Of a stretch of 64,000 nt of DNA, positions 47,788 to 61,684 are shown piece by piece. The notes beneath the pieces are model-generated. The model was not told the origin of the DNA. It did no database searches and saw only the letters and a list, made by a program, of their open reading frames with translations. The stretch is from Pteria penguin (Eukaryota > Mollusca > Bivalvia > Pterioida > Pteriidae), in assembly GCA_035048485.1 (NCBI GenBank), contig CM068584.1, forward strand, positions 65,034,542 through 65,098,541, in the 5' to 3' direction. The translations under genes were made by a program, and so were the position numbers. How positions within the stretch are numbered: the first letter of the stretch is position 1; each line of letters begins with the position of its first letter.

Positions 47788-48131
47788 GTTTGCTATCATT
47801 TTCAAGTAAAGTCTGTAATTTTTATCCTTTGCAAGGCAAGAAAAGTAACTCCAATTTCTAAGTCATGTAATGTATTTGTTTTTCTTTTAAATGCATTGTA
47901 GTTTACTTTTATGTGGTGTTTCAATGAATGGAGAATTTTGGGAATATTAATGAGCAAGGTGCACAAACAATTGGAAGAGAAAAACTAATCTCCAATTATT
48001 ATCTTTTTTTCTTTTCCAGACTGAAAATAGCAGGCGAAGGAGGTAGGCAAGTAGATCTGAAAGGCAATAAGAACATGAGAAACACAGATCGCTATGAGAG
48101 TACTGAGTGGAAATATACAGAAATATTATAA
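47788..48131 (+). pseudogene. Putative membrane-exon end plus terminal tail exon, copy 4
   Basis: A frame ending SVIFILCKARK at 47844 is followed by the donor GTAACTCC. After 175 bases comes an acceptor CTTTTCCAG and an exon from 48020. In phase 0 the tail would read TENSRRRR and stop. In phase 2 it is open to 48131 and includes DLKGNKNMRN, which matches copy 5. I cannot decide which frame is used, or whether it is expressed. Confidence 0.5.
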
Positions 48132-48449
48132 TTTTTACATCAGTAAAAGGAATTCGATACATATTATTTATACACTCTGTTAATTTTTTAAATATGTTTT
48201 TAATTTTAAATAAAGGAAAATGAGGATTAAACAACACCATTCCTCTGTATATGTAAATGGTATAAACATTTAAAATGTGTAATCAGTATTAATTGCACCA
48301 AGCGTTTCCATTATGGCAAGAGACTGAGCTTTATTTATAAAAATACGGTAAAACACGAATATTTCTAATCATTTATTCTTTGACACCTTTTATAGTAGAA
48401 GCTTACCTAGTTTTACTTCTCCATTTATAAATATATATGGAATCTACAC

Positions 48450-48665
48450 GATTTAATTCTTTCTACTGGGTATATGTGACGGGTGTTGCTAGCAAGCAGG
48501 AGATGATTACCTTCCGGGCACCTGATCTCACCCCATTTTAGGGGTTCACATATACTCTTCAAGTAGACATATTTTGTTATTTCCCACTTAGTTTTCATTT
48601 CACTGATTTAGTATGTCCTCTGGTTTCATGATTTTTGGACTTATGGTTCGGATATATCCATCATC
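48450..48665 (+). repeat. Penelope-like element tail repeat
   Basis: Inverse of 27788-28030: shared GGGTATATGTGACGGGTGTT, CACCTGATCTCACC and CTTTACAT end. There is no RT next to it, so it is a solo tail. Confidence 0.8.
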
Positions 48666-48994
48666 TTTACATTACTATAAAAGGGAAGGGGTGTTGATGC
48701 AGGAACTTTCCAAAGTGGAAGGTCCATGTTTTGAAACTCTTACATTTATTAGCACTCTATATAGAATTTATGGAGTTATTGATATAAAATAGGAAATAGA
48801 ACAATTTAAAGGTATTTGTATTTGCCGTTTCTCTTTAGAGGTTTGCTGCGAGTCTGCAAAGTTTGACCCCTTGATCGTCTAAACGGGTATTTTAGATTCA
48901 AGGAAGGGGGTGACAAAACAAAACTATTTGTAAGCTATGTCGCTTGGATTTGACACAAATGTAGAAATACCACGAATATGGCCACCCACCTTCG

Positions 48995-49095
48995 TTAGGA
49001 ACACACCATACCGGTTCCAGCCGATTAGGACAACGGTGTAAAGTACTAGAAATCCGGCAATCTCGTGAGCTACTCTGCTACATGTCGACAGCTTA
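48995..49095 (-). mobile_element. Possible SINE head remnant
   Basis: The minus strand has a box A-like TAGCAGAGTAGCTCACGAG, then a degenerate region with TCGGCTGGAACC. Weak. Confidence 0.25.
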
Positions 49096-49559
49096 AACTA
49101 GCCGATGTCATACATTCGAAATACAGCAAAAGTTCACCACAAGCCAGTTTTATAACACAATCTTGGCGATCTCATTGCCTCTCCTAAAATGACTAAAGAC
49201 CACACATTAATGATACTATTATGAACTGTTTTATTCCCATGCCAGATTTGTTTTGTTTTTGTTTCTTTAGATTTCTAGTCATACCAATGGTAATTTTAGT
49301 CCAAGTTAAAGTATCCAAGTTATGAATGACGATTAATTTTTATTTTATTTTTGTTTTATTAAAGTATATGACACATTACAGAAATGCTTTTATTTCTACA
49401 TTGTAAATAAGGTATCGATACGCGGATCGTCTCGTGACCACAAATCGTCGCTGAATCAGAATCACATATAAGTGAAAACATCGAATGGACATGGTATATG
49501 AAATTAAATGAGAAAAAATAATAAACATAATCGGTATAATTATATCAGAAACAGAAGTT

Positions 49560-49598
49560 GTTTGCATTTTATGTCTATCGTTTATGATACAAAGAAAG
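49560..49598 (+). pseudogene. Putative membrane-exon end, copy 5a (donor lost)
   Basis: Frame VCILCLSFMIQRK, followed by ATAGTTC where the sisters have GTAACTC. The upstream 50 bases (GGTATATGAAATTAAATG, ATAATCGGTATAATTA) match 52090-52145. Confidence 0.5.
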
Positions 49599-49832
49599 AT
49601 AGTTCTTTTATCCTTATTCAGGAAATTCCTCTTTTGATTTGAATTTGAGTGTTACATACTACACATTTGGTATATAGCCATAGACAACAATAAAGCAAAA
49701 TTTGAAAACCAGGTAAAATAAGCAGAGGAAATGTCTGATTTTTGTTATCGTTTAGACTTACGCATAGAAATGGACAATCACCGTGGTCTCTCATCGGGGT
49801 TCCATCGACATAGGGAGAGAGAGAAAATGAAA

Positions 49833-49834
<2 letters not shown>

Positions 49835-49908
<74 letters not shown>
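49835..49908. repeat. (GT)n microsatellite
   Basis: About 37 GT units. Confidence 0.96.
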
Positions 49909-49910
<2 letters not shown>

Positions 49911-50469
49911 ATGTATGTATGTATTTGACATTCGTTTTTATCAATCACTTTCGTTTAACTGGGGAAGTATGAGGAACATGTAACAAAAATATTTCTCCTT
50001 TGTGATCACTGCCCAAATTAAAATCCCAGTTAGTAAAACCAACTGTAAACACCATCATTTGATTAATGGACATACGAATAATATCATGCAAGTAAATAAT
50101 AACTGAAGAGAGGGGGATTAAATGAATTCAAAAGGGATGGATCCTATTGTGATAAGATAAAGAGTTATTGTTTCCGTGCACAGGTGTGTATTTAGATACA
50201 CACTTCCGTATATATAATAAAATTATGCATTTATTGATGTGCAGCGTTTTGCTGAATAAAATGAACACAATTTAAACTTTCTTCTCTTTAGGATAACACT
50301 TTATCAAGGAATTAGCTTTTACCAGATTTCTCCTTATATATCAATTACAAGCATGTGGATCTTACAGTACAAGGCGTAGATTTTGAAATTTTAGAGGACA
50401 CTGTGCTATTATAAACTGTGTCAATCGTTTTCCTTTATCACAAAGAAGGACAGGGCAATTCAGGCTAAA

Positions 50470-50575
50470 TACCGAACAGTCTGTTCCTTTTAGTCTTGTA
50501 GATGCAAAGAGGTATATTGGTGCACACATATGGCACTGGCATAGGCAATCCGAGTTCGATTCCCAGATTGCATGA
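50470..50575 (+). mobile_element. Possible SINE head remnant
   Basis: A box B-like GAGTTCGATTCCC lies downstream of a degenerate box A region. The body is unrecognisable. Confidence 0.3.
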
Positions 50576-50769
50576 CTATGTTTAAGAGATAAGATATTAC
50601 TTCCTGTTTCCATGACGCTATATGACCGAAAAACTGACTGGGGAATAAAGGGGACCTGGGGGGGGGGGGGTGTTCTGTGTGATCGTACAAGAGAGTATAA
50701 TGTAAAACCCACACATGTCATGTTATTATCCTCATGATTGTTAGATGATCAAGTTAAATTCATAAGTCG

Positions 50770-51028
50770 GTCCCGTTATGTTGATTCTTTACAAGACAAG
50801 GAAGATAAAACCAAATTCCTAAGTAACGTATTGTATTTGTTTCTCTATTAAATGCATTGGAGCAAAATACACAAACAATTGGAAGAGAAATACTATTTAA
50901 ATCTCCTATATTATTATCTCCTTTTTCAGGACTGAACACGCAAAGCGTGAAGGAAATGGCCGAGGTGATCTGATAGGAAATAAGAACAGGAGAAATGACG
51001 GGTTGTTATTGAGTGGAATTATCCATTA
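50770..51028 (+). pseudogene. Putative membrane-exon end plus terminal tail exon, copy 5
   Basis: Frame PVMLILYKTRK ends at 50804, but the donor reads ATAAAA instead of GTAACT. An acceptor CTTTTTCAG then precedes an exon at 50930. In phase 2 that exon is open through DLIGNKNRRN to a TAA, paralleling copy 4. In phase 0 it stops at codon 2. Likely a decayed copy. Confidence 0.5.
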
Positions 51029-51597
51029 ATATGATAAATATAATATTGAATCAGTACAAATAATTAGAATTACTTAGATTACTTTACTCATGTAGAATTT
51101 TAAATGGATTTTGATTATACTTCTCACTGTCATTTTTAATAATATTGTTACGGGAAAAATTGTATATAAATCTTTATTTGTAGTTTTATTTTAACTACAC
51201 TTTTGCACGTATTGAAACCTTTTTCATTTGATGTCTTGCAGGTGAAAGGATAGTGATGTAATAAAAGTTAGTCTCTATCAAATTTATATGGCACAAACTA
51301 TTATATCTACATGTATATGATCTACAGTATTGTAGTATTTGATATAGACTTTTGTCAATCTTATAAATATAGAGGATAAAGGAATGGATTTATGAAGGAA
51401 AATGATGATTGAAGGCGAAAGGAATAACACACTTTATTGAATTCTATTGACTTAATGATATAAAATAGGAAAGACACAATTCTTTAAAGTTATATTTGTT
51501 TGAGTGTAGCTTTTCAGCAGATGATTACCGCGAAATTGCAAGTTTCGCTTCTTATTTTTGTGTTCATATCTACGCCTCTAATGTTATTAATATACAA

Positions 51598-51850
51598 GTC
51601 GGTGTAGTTTAGTGGATAAAGTGCTCGGCTCGTAATCGGCAGGTCTCGGGTTGACTCTCGCCCTTGGAGGATGAGACAGTATAAACCGAGGTTCCGTGTC
51701 GCGACAGTCGTGGCATGTATAAGTTTCCCCACTGCTTCCGGTGGATCCGTTGCAAAGTTTCTGTGCAATGTATCAGGTAGTTGCCGTCACCATATAATTG
51801 AAAAAAAAAAAACAAACCGTGGAGTGATGTAATATTCAGTCAATGAATCA
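51598..51850 (+). mobile_element. tRNA-derived SINE
   Basis: Box A-like TGTAGTTTAGTGGATAAAG, a box B-like GGGTTGACTC, and the shared body (AAACCGAGGTTCCG, TGCTTCCGGTGGATCCG). An A-rich stretch and tail follow. Confidence 0.82.
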
Positions 51851-52154
51851 TTCTAAATGTGCAACAATATAAAAGTAATGAAACCCTAGAAACCCAATGT
51901 ACCCAGTTATTGAGGAATTAATGTTATATCTTTTCAAATTTTGTTTGCTTGTTGTACCTTATTTTTGTGTTCAAAGCGATAATTCATACTTATGATATTT
52001 GTAAGGCTTAAAATTGGCTAATCCACAATTCTGTATTAAGGAGATAGTGTTTGAAGGGAGACTCATAAAGAAGTGAGATAGAATGAACATGGTGTATGAA
52101 ATTAAATGTGAATAACTTCACCATAATCGGTATAATTAAATCAGAAACATAAGT

Positions 52155-52194
52155 GGATTTCATTTTATTTCTAGCCTTTACTAGTCAAAGAGTG
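52155..52194 (+). pseudogene. Putative membrane-exon end, copy 6a
   Basis: Frame VDFILFLAFTSQRV then donor GTAACTCC. Downstream it continues TTTATTCTTAATTG like the sister copies. Confidence 0.5.
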
Positions 52195-52589
52195 GTAACT
52201 CCTTTATTCTTAATTGCTAATCGTAATGTATCTTTTGCTTTTGAATATATTAGATTTGAATGTTGTATTATAGCATGAAGAAGATGAGGATTCCGGTGTT
52301 ATTAAACATATACCAGTTTAATAAACACCAGTAATCTGCTGTACCATTGAAATACAGAATCATTTAAGAATTAATGTTTAATCTAGCTTGTTTGTAATTC
52401 AGTTTGATTGCGGTACATCAATTCTATTAAAACAATTCTAACCAATGGAGTTTGTATGGCTGACAATTAGTAAATCCACAATTCCTTTTCAAGAAGAGTC
52501 TGGATAGTATGGGGGAGGGGGGATATTAGAAATGGTTGCTAAAATCGAATAAACTATACATGACATTAAATGGGATAATTTTACCATGA

Positions 52590-52843
52590 TCGGTGAAAGT
52601 AAACTTATTTTTATCCTTTGCAAGGTAAGGAGAGGTAACTATTATCCTTAATAAATGATACAGAAGCAAAAAGTTTTCGAGGGAAAAGAAAAAGTGGACA
52701 CATTACACTTTTGCTTTTTATCCAGACGCTTGAGCAATGAAATAAAAAAGGACGATGATGACAAGGTAATCAAAAGGGAGCAATGGAATATTTGTTACCG
52801 TTGGTACGTAAGCATTGTGTTGGAGAATCACCAGGAACTTTAG
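52590..52843 (+). pseudogene. Putative membrane-exon end plus terminal tail exon, copy 6
   Basis: ESKLIFILCKVRR ends one base out of the sisters' phase before GTAACTATT. An acceptor TTTTTATCCAG and an exon from 52726 follow. In phase 2 it is open for 38 codons with a charged EIKKDDDDK stretch to TAG at 52843. The intron would be about 80 bases. Confidence 0.45.
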
Positions 52844-53029
52844 CGTGTGTCTGTGTGTCAAACTATTCGTATATCGTAAGACGTTCAGGTAAAGTCAGGC
52901 TAAATAGCGTGACAAACAATTTCTGGTAGTTTTATTTCTGTTTGCTAGCGGGGAACGAGGATAATGGGTTTAATATCCAGGGGAGACTAGTTATTGTTTT
53001 AGGTGGGTGTTTTTTGTTTTTGTGTTTGG

Positions 53030-53100
53030 GGGGTTTTTTTGTTTGTTTGTTTGTTTGTTTGTTTTTTTTTTTGTTTGTTTGTTTGTTTTTTTTTTTGCAA
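53030..53100. repeat. (TTTG)n/poly-T low-complexity run
   Basis: Repeated GTTT units mixed with T-runs. The Phe/Val/Cys frame across it is an artefact. Confidence 0.9.
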
Positions 53101-53510
53101 GGGGAAAGCGAGGGGGGATAATAAATTATAACTCCCTACGTCATCTCTCTGCCTTTGGTAGTAAGAAAACCCTCAAATTTCACAGACTCCTCTTCATCCC
53201 TGTCCATATAGACATACCTATTTCAGCAACCGCTGTAGCGTACACACTTTCAGTAAAAGATCTTATAAGAGTTAAAGCAAATAATAATATCCCTTCCCTG
53301 TGTACTTCTTGTGCCATTACATTACAGACAGAACTATGAGCTATAAGTAGAATGACAAGGAAATAAAAGATCAAGTAATGTTTCCGTGTATACTTCAACT
53401 GTAATGGTGTACTGAAAGAGCTTTGAATTATTCCCCCTCCTCTTCTCATTGAGCCACTGATATAAGAGTGGTCAGTGTATACAATGTCAAATTACCTTTC
53501 CCTCCTCGCA

Positions 53511-53673
53511 CAGTGCCTGATGCAGAATTTTCGAAAAGAGGAGGGGGGGGGGCACACGTGTATTAGCCAAACTACTTAGACATTTTTGGTGCCAAATATG
53601 AAGTTTCACTGGTGAATATGTGGCAAAAAAAGGGGGCAGGCCCCCTGGACGCCCCCCTCTAAATCCACCACTG
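53511..53673. mobile_element. Short TIR element (MITE), copy 1
   Basis: Ends CAGTGCCTGATGCAGAATTTTCG and the inverse of CAGTGGTGGATTTAGAGG. GC-rich interior with GGCAGGCCCCCTGG. Same family as 58521-58679. Confidence 0.65.
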
Positions 53674-54442
53674 TAACGAGTGCTCACCTCATTTAAGAAA
53701 ATGTACTTTAACACAAGACACTGTTTAGTCTTATTTGAAGTTGTTCTCAGGCAATGATGAAGGGAGAATAATCGTTTTCTTCTCATTGTAAATATTCGAT
53801 GCCTAGTATAAATATTATACACGGAATTGCTACGTAGTAGCACAGTCTATGGGGCTATAGCGCAGTCAATTTCACAACTATGCACGACTGTGCCCTCCCC
53901 CTTTCTGGTATGTTAAAATCTATTTTCTTGAAGCATAGTCAATACTCAACTAAAGAGCGAATACTCTGTTATAGAAAAAATACATTATTCAAACCTCCTA
54001 GACGAAATCCATTATAACATAATATTCCTTCCCTGTGTAATTTAATAGATGTAACGTCATGCATATAATTTCATGCCGAGGACAGATTTTGAAGGAAATT
54101 GTTTCCCGCTATTTATCGTTGCATAAAAGCATGAACTCCCCTGACGTCATCTTCAATTATAATCCACGTACAATATTGGTAAGAAACTTTCACCTTAGAT
54201 ACTCTCTACTCCTCCAAATAATGCAAATCAAACACTCCTATCCTTTCGGGCTTGAAAATAGAAGAAATCGGAACTTCCACATATTTCAAGAGGGAACGGG
54301 AAGGGGGTGGGGGGGTGATCAAACAGACGGGTCGTAGGAAGATATATATTATAAAACAGTATATTTTACATGACAGCCTTTAACCTTATGGATCTTAAAA
54401 ATCAAATTAAACATATAATTGACTAAAACATAATGTTCACCT

Positions 54443-54475
54443 TTTACCATGCAAAGAAAGATAACTCCAATTTCC
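54443..54475 (+). pseudogene. Membrane-exon end remnant, copy 7
   Basis: CCATGCAAAGAAAG followed by ATAACTCCAATTTCC. Frame FTMQRK. The donor has changed GT to AT. Confidence 0.35.
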
Positions 54476-54809
54476 TTTATTACGAAATGCAGTTATTGTA
54501 TGACTTGTACTTTTATACCTGGTATTGTGCAACAATTCCTTACATTCATACTACCAGGAAATACAAGTAAGTATTGATAATGCAGGAGAAAAAATTCTTA
54601 AGAACTTTGTATCTTATAAACAAATTATAGTTAAGTGTATAAAGATAAGTCTCGAAATGAAGAAATATGGTTTGCAACAGAATATTAAATGAGAAAGAAA
54701 AACAACCTATTTGAGGGTAAAAAGGATTTGAAAAAATAAAACTTAACACAATGTCTTTGGACGAAAAATATAATAATGAAGATAAGGACAAAGGTTAAAA
54801 ATACAATAT

Positions 54810-56160
<1,351 letters not shown>

Positions 56161-56167
56161 CTCCTAG

Positions 56168-56346
56168 AAGAGTTATATATACGTAATATATGTTTTGTGC
56201 ATTGTCCTCTTTACAAAGCATAGAAAAGTAAATCAAACTCAAACGAAGTGCAGTTATTGTATGGCTTTACATCTTGTTAATACGTTGGAACTCACTTTTA
56301 TTCCTTATTTCAGGAATCGAAGAATTTTTCGAAAATAAAGTGGTAA
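56168..56346 (+). pseudogene. Putative membrane exon and tail exon, copy 8 (most intact of the array)
   Basis: Exon 56168-56227 follows CCTCCTAG and encodes KSYIYVIYVLCIVLFTKHRK, then donor GTAAAT. After an 86-base intron, acceptor TTATTTCAG leads to 56314-56346, encoding ESKNFSKIKW and TAA in phase 0. A 20-residue hydrophobic-basic exon plus a 10-residue tail is the same plan as gene B exons 4-5. No upstream Cys exons are seen on this strand nearby until gene D at 62.6 kb (which lies downstream), so this is probably an orphan 3' end. Confidence 0.5.
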
Positions 56347-56399
56347 AATGGGAAGGTCCTTTCAGGGGTTGCACATAATGAAGTTACTTGAATGGAAAT

Positions 56400-58520
56400 T
56401 AGAAAAGGAACAATACGTATCTATTCAACAACTATAATGAGACTTCTGAAGCACATTTTACATTAAATTAATTCTAATTCCTATGTATCGTCGAGTAGTA
56501 AATATTCAGCAGCGATCTTTAAAAAGAAACTCCAGTTTTTGAAGTAAATTTAGATATAGAAGTATTGAGCCTTATCATAAAAATTCAAAGCGTGTTTCAA
56601 AAAAATGGTGGCGTTACTCCAAAACTAGTACTGAATTGCCAGGAAATACGCTATAATTTTGTGTACAAGATGCGCATTTAGACAACTTATGTCTCTTCAG
56701 TGATGCTCATGGCAGGATAATTGATATTATAATAATATGTAAATAGATTTGAAATTTTAACTTGTACATGTATTTATTGGAAATACAGGCAAGAATTGAT
56801 AGTACAGGAAATCAATTTTAAGAACTCGTATAAAACGCTGTCTTAATGTGGTGTTTCATTTTTAAAATTACCATGAACACATTATGAAAATCATTATCTG
56901 GACTACATTTCACTCATTAGAGACTTATTATATGTAAATCTTGCCTCAAGCGTTTTCCATAATTGAAGCATACAGGATAGAAATATCATATTCAATTGCT
57001 AGGTTAAGACGAACTCCATTAATGGATTGTAAATTAGTTCCATTTTTTGTTACATACAGTCTACTGGAATATTAACTTGGAGATAATACATATTTTCTGC
57101 ATGCGTTCACTGCTCCAACTTTGTCATATCTAGGGAGGCCCAAACTCTTTCCTTAAAAACACATGAGATACACTTTTTAGATACCTATAAATAATTTATT
57201 TGTATCACAATATACCAAAGAATAAAAAAAGTTACAAAGCATGTTTTATAGTCAACAAACTCTGAAAATTTTACCGGTTTATCTCGAGTACTTTACAAGA
57301 TATGAGGATTTGAAAATGGACAATATTGCATTTTCACACCTTTTTCGAGCAAATGAAAATGCACAACCTCGCAATTTTATTGGTGTATAACGTAATCAGT
57401 TATGCATAAAATTTGTGATTTATTTATATTAATCTACTTTATGTACTACATGTATTACGAAAAAAGATAAAAACATTGGTTGTAAGTCTTATTATCTCAA
57501 ATATAATCTCTTAAACTTGACTCAGAATGGTTTTTTACTTTGATGAAAATGACGAAGTCCAAATGTCCAAGGTCATTTTTCTAAAAATTCATACAAGGAT
57601 TCATAATAATGTAAAAACGTATTAAAAATGGTTACTTAGAAGGATATTTGAAGGAATTTAGATTGTATGACAAAAAATAAGCTCTGTATAAGCAAAACCA
57701 TTTTTACCTAAATCAGGGGCGGATAATTCTTTTTAAAAATGTGAAAAATACCACACACATTTTAATTTATCATAGTATAGCTTATTTTTTTATATTAATC
57801 TACTATATGTATTATATTCATTATTTAAAAAACATAAAAACTTTTATTAAAAGTGTTAAAATCTCAAATATAAACTCTTCATAAATACAAATTGTCGTAA
57901 AGTTTGGTTGATTTCAATTCCTGTTCTTTATGTCTCCTTCATGATAACCCTTCACAATTAATAGGAAACCTGATAATTAGTCCTTGTCTTTCATTAATAT
58001 GAATACCCAGTTTGTTTAGATCGTTAATTAATATCTTGAAAGCTGTTAAAATGTACGAAATGAAGGTTGATATTTGCTGGGTCAAACAGCCGGTTGAGGT
58101 GATATTACGTAATAATTTAGCCGCACAGGTGACAGGTGATCGCCCTAGACGACGTTACCCCGATATACCCTCGATATATTGAAAATATTGCAACTTGATT
58201 AGGAAGTCAACTATTAAAGATATTATAGAATTCGTCTCGGGACTGGCCATCTGATTGCACATGACGAAGTGTTTTCATGCGAGCTGTACTGAAAAACATA
58301 CGTTTTCGAGTGCCAATTACAGGTATATCGGGGGAATATTAAAATTAGAATTATATTCTATAAAATCTTCAATACACAGTTATCTAGATAAAAAATTACA
58401 AATTTAAAACCTTTATTTCTTTTTCGTGAATCTTAGGTCACGCAACGATTGGCATTCGTAGTACATTAACATAACTTGCTCTCTCATTGTTATATACTTG
58501 TGCTCTCATTCTAATATCTA
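56400..58520. other. Gene-free stretch with internal duplication
   Basis: No exon was recognised. 56870-57065 matches 3015-3245. 57410-57520 and 57770-57890 share ATATTAATCTACT and TCTCAAATATAA, an old local duplication. Confidence 0.55.
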
Positions 58521-58679
58521 CAGTGGCGGATTTATAGGGATCGCTCCCTCTTTTTGCCACAATTATGAGTAAATCTTCAGATTTCGCCCCTAAACTGGCA
58601 GAGTATTTTGGTTTATATTGGACTTTCACTTGTGCGCCCCTCCCCCTTTCCCATTTCGGAAATTCTGGATTCGCCACTG
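58521..58679. mobile_element. Short TIR element (MITE), copy 2
   Basis: Left end CAGTGGCGGATTTATAG; right end is the inverse of CAGTGGCGAATCCAGAATTTC. The body is 159 bases. Possible AT-rich target duplication, not clean. Confidence 0.75.
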
Positions 58680-60780
58680 ATATAAATATCAAAATTAATT
58701 AAAGAGGATTAAATCCAAATCATTTTAATCAGAATAGACTCTTAGTCTCGTCATTTTTCCTTTAACAGAAAATGTCTTCCTTAAATATGAATAAATTATC
58801 CCCCCCCCTTTCCTTTCGCAGAGGTCTAGACTTATCTGCAATTAAAATGTAAGTCTGAAGTTGTAAACAGTGGGGTCAATGTAAACTAAATGATGAAATG
58901 ATGTCTTATTTTACCGCACAATATATGTCTTGGTATTTATTACATTGAAATGTTACATTATTCTTTACGACAATACGTGGAGGTCGCCCCGAGTCAGAGG
59001 AAACACGTTTAAAATCGTATTAATAAAGCTACAAAATTACAATAAACTATATGAAATCGTCAAATATTTAATTAATGTAAATACCAATAATTATCAATTC
59101 GAATGTAAAAATCATTCATGGTACATGTAAGTATTAACCCGCGCGCCCACGCCATTCTTTAAATTACATCATGAATGATGAAATGAAACTTTTGAGAAAT
59201 AAAACTTTGTAAATAATAGCTACGGGGTAATTTTTTCACAAATAGGATAATCATAATTACTTCTATAGACCTCGTTTTCGTTATGTGTTCTTTTATTTGA
59301 GAACTTTATAATGTACGATTGTTTACTATGTATATCGATGTAATCAAATGACTCGTGAAAACAATATGGCGGACCGTTGTTTTGGCAAAGAGGAAGACGC
59401 TATCTTTTTATTTTCAAATGTTTGTAGTATATTTTCATAAAAATGGTATCAAATGAAACGGGGGAAACATACTTATCGCATATATTGGGCCGGCAAAAAT
59501 AAATTAAAAACTGAAAATTATATACTTAAAAAACTTATGTGTGCCCGCATCGCTCATCTTTTTCGCTTCGGCGATCAGCTGTTTACAGGTAATGGACGTA
59601 TCTACCTGAAAAACCTCACTTCACTGGATTTGATACAACCGTGACCCCGAACAACGGCAGTGAACATACCGCTTATATACTCATTGATTCTAAGCGCGCC
59701 GTCAATTATAAGGCAAAATAAACATCTCGCTGTACCGCCGCGGTATCGTTAGATATTTTAATGATTTTAGCTATTTTCAAATTGCCCTAATTTCTTTATT
59801 TCTACTCCAAATGAGATGAAATTTAAGAAATGAGAAGAAAACACAATGAATATTCTAATGATATGATTTTGATTTACATGTTAAAAATATTTCCCGATAA
59901 ATTATTGATGCGAACATTGCAAACAACGCATTTTGATTAATTCGAACTTAGTCATTTGCGATGGGCCTCACTATCATTGTGTTGACATGTGATTGTAAAT
60001 GTTACAGTAGATGCATTGACGGCACTGATACGATTTATTTGTTACGAAACTGGCATCGCTCAGTCTGTAGGGTACTTGGTTCGTGACTGGGAGTTTCAGG
60101 ATTTGACTCCCGACGGTGGCTCATCTGTGTCATTGGGATGAATCTGTAACATATGAGGCCCCTTTCTATAGCAGAATTGGAACATATAATATCTCTTACT
60201 ATTCTTGTCCGTTTTCTAAAAATTAATGCAAGTGCATTGGTTTTCATTATATGTAATAATCCTGGTGTGAAAAAAAACCCCCAAAATCAAACTAACTTGT
60301 TTCTTGTATAGAAAAGTAACACTCGAGAAATTCTTTTATCGAACATATCAGGAACTTTTAAACATGTACCCCCGCGGCGCCTCTTTTTGTAGTAATACTT
60401 TACCTTTAAATAGATCACCTTTTACGTTCATATGAAGGATAATTCTTGCACAGGATGTACATTCAAACTAGTATGGAAATTCCCAGATAGCGTAACTTAT
60501 AATTGAAATAGATGTACCAATATAGATAAAATCACACCAACGGTGAGTAATTAACTGTTGTATTCTTTCAAGAAAGATTGGTTAAACTGAAAATGCTGTA
60601 GATGGATATATTGCCCGTTACAGTATTTCTACTTTCGGTTTGTTGTATTGATTAAAGCGTAGGTAGCGGACATTTGCACGAATATCGATTTTAAAAATGT
60701 CAAAATGAGGTATTTAAGATTAAATATGAAATAAAGCAGAAGATATAAGCACTATTTTTGTATACATATTATTGATTATT
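58680..60780. other. Gene-free stretch
   Basis: No exon is supported. The 63-codon frame at 59453-59644 is unremarkable. A SINE-like head occurs at 60046-60140. Confidence 0.55.
60046..60140 (+). mobile_element. tRNA-derived SINE head remnant
   Basis: Box A-like TGGCATCGCTCAGTCTG and box B-like GGATTTGACTCCC at tRNA-like spacing. Confidence 0.45.
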
Positions 60781-60824
60781 TCTTTCGTAGGTCTGATCGC
60801 ATATAAAAAGACAACCATCGGTGT

Positions 60825-61025
60825 ATGCCAGTATATCTCACATCTTGCCCCAAAGAAAAATTAAACCTAGAATTGACAGACTCAGCAAGTGGCAGTAAAT
60901 TCTACGAGTTAAGGTCCCGTAGAAGTAGAAAGGCTTATTTTCCATACTTAAAATACTTTATCATGCAGAGATTTTCAGCATATAACGGGATGATTCGTAA
61001 TGTTCCAGGGTACAAACTGATATAA
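60825..61025 (+). CDS. Unassigned 66-codon frame, possible terminal exon
   Basis: An ATG-to-TAA frame, MPVYLTSCPKEKLN..., rich in Arg, Lys, Tyr and Phe (ELRSRRSRKAYFPY). It follows a pyrimidine-rich acceptor-like TTTCTTTCGTAG at about 60790, but an in-frame TAA lies between that site and the ATG, so any spliced frame must begin later (for example after AAAAAG). I do not recognise the product. It could be a cytoplasmic-tail exon of the local family or chance. Confidence 0.25.
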   Translation: MPVYLTSCPKEKLNLELTDSASGSKFYELRSRRSRKAYFPYLKYFIMQRFSAYNGMIRNVPGYKLI

Positions 61026-61657
61026 TAGTGATGAACATCCTTTATTGTTTACATTGTGCTGTGTCTAAACATGAATTGCAAGAGCACAAATAAAAAACAC
61101 AAGGTAAGTGAATCATTTATCGAGCAAAACACTTTTTTAAAATGATAACATTTTATATGAGGATGATTTAAATATAACATTTTCCTGGATTTGAGTTCTG
61201 AATGTACCATGAATAATTATAAATACTGCTAATTTATCTCCATTAATAACCCTCACTTCAACATGATGGGAATGTTACCCTTTGTTTTCCGCCTTGAAGG
61301 TTACCATGTTAATACCTTTCCACCCCATTTACTTCTTCTCTACTTCATCGTCACTTTTTTTCTTGCCAGTTTCTCCCCTCTACCCTACTTGTTCACAATG
61401 TGCCTGTAAGACCCAGAATACATTTAATTGTCTCATTTTGGATACAGATTATGACATGTATACACATTTAAGGTATATTTATAATACAAAATCACACATA
61501 CAAACTTATAAACATGACATACATAATCAAAGTATAATTATAGTACAAGAAAATTTACATGCAATATGACATGCATATATATTTATCATTAATGAAAGAG
61601 ATAAAATCGGTTTATATTCAGTCATCTTCCTTCTCTTCGCTCTTCCTCTTTTCGCAC

Positions 61658-61684
61658 ACCTCTCTCTCTCTCTCTCTCTCTCCT
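61658..61684. repeat. (TC)n microsatellite
   Basis: About 12 TC units inside a pyrimidine-rich tract. Confidence 0.92.

Noticed and set aside
59453..59644. 63-codon frame
   Set aside because: No homologous motif, no splice context and composition near background.
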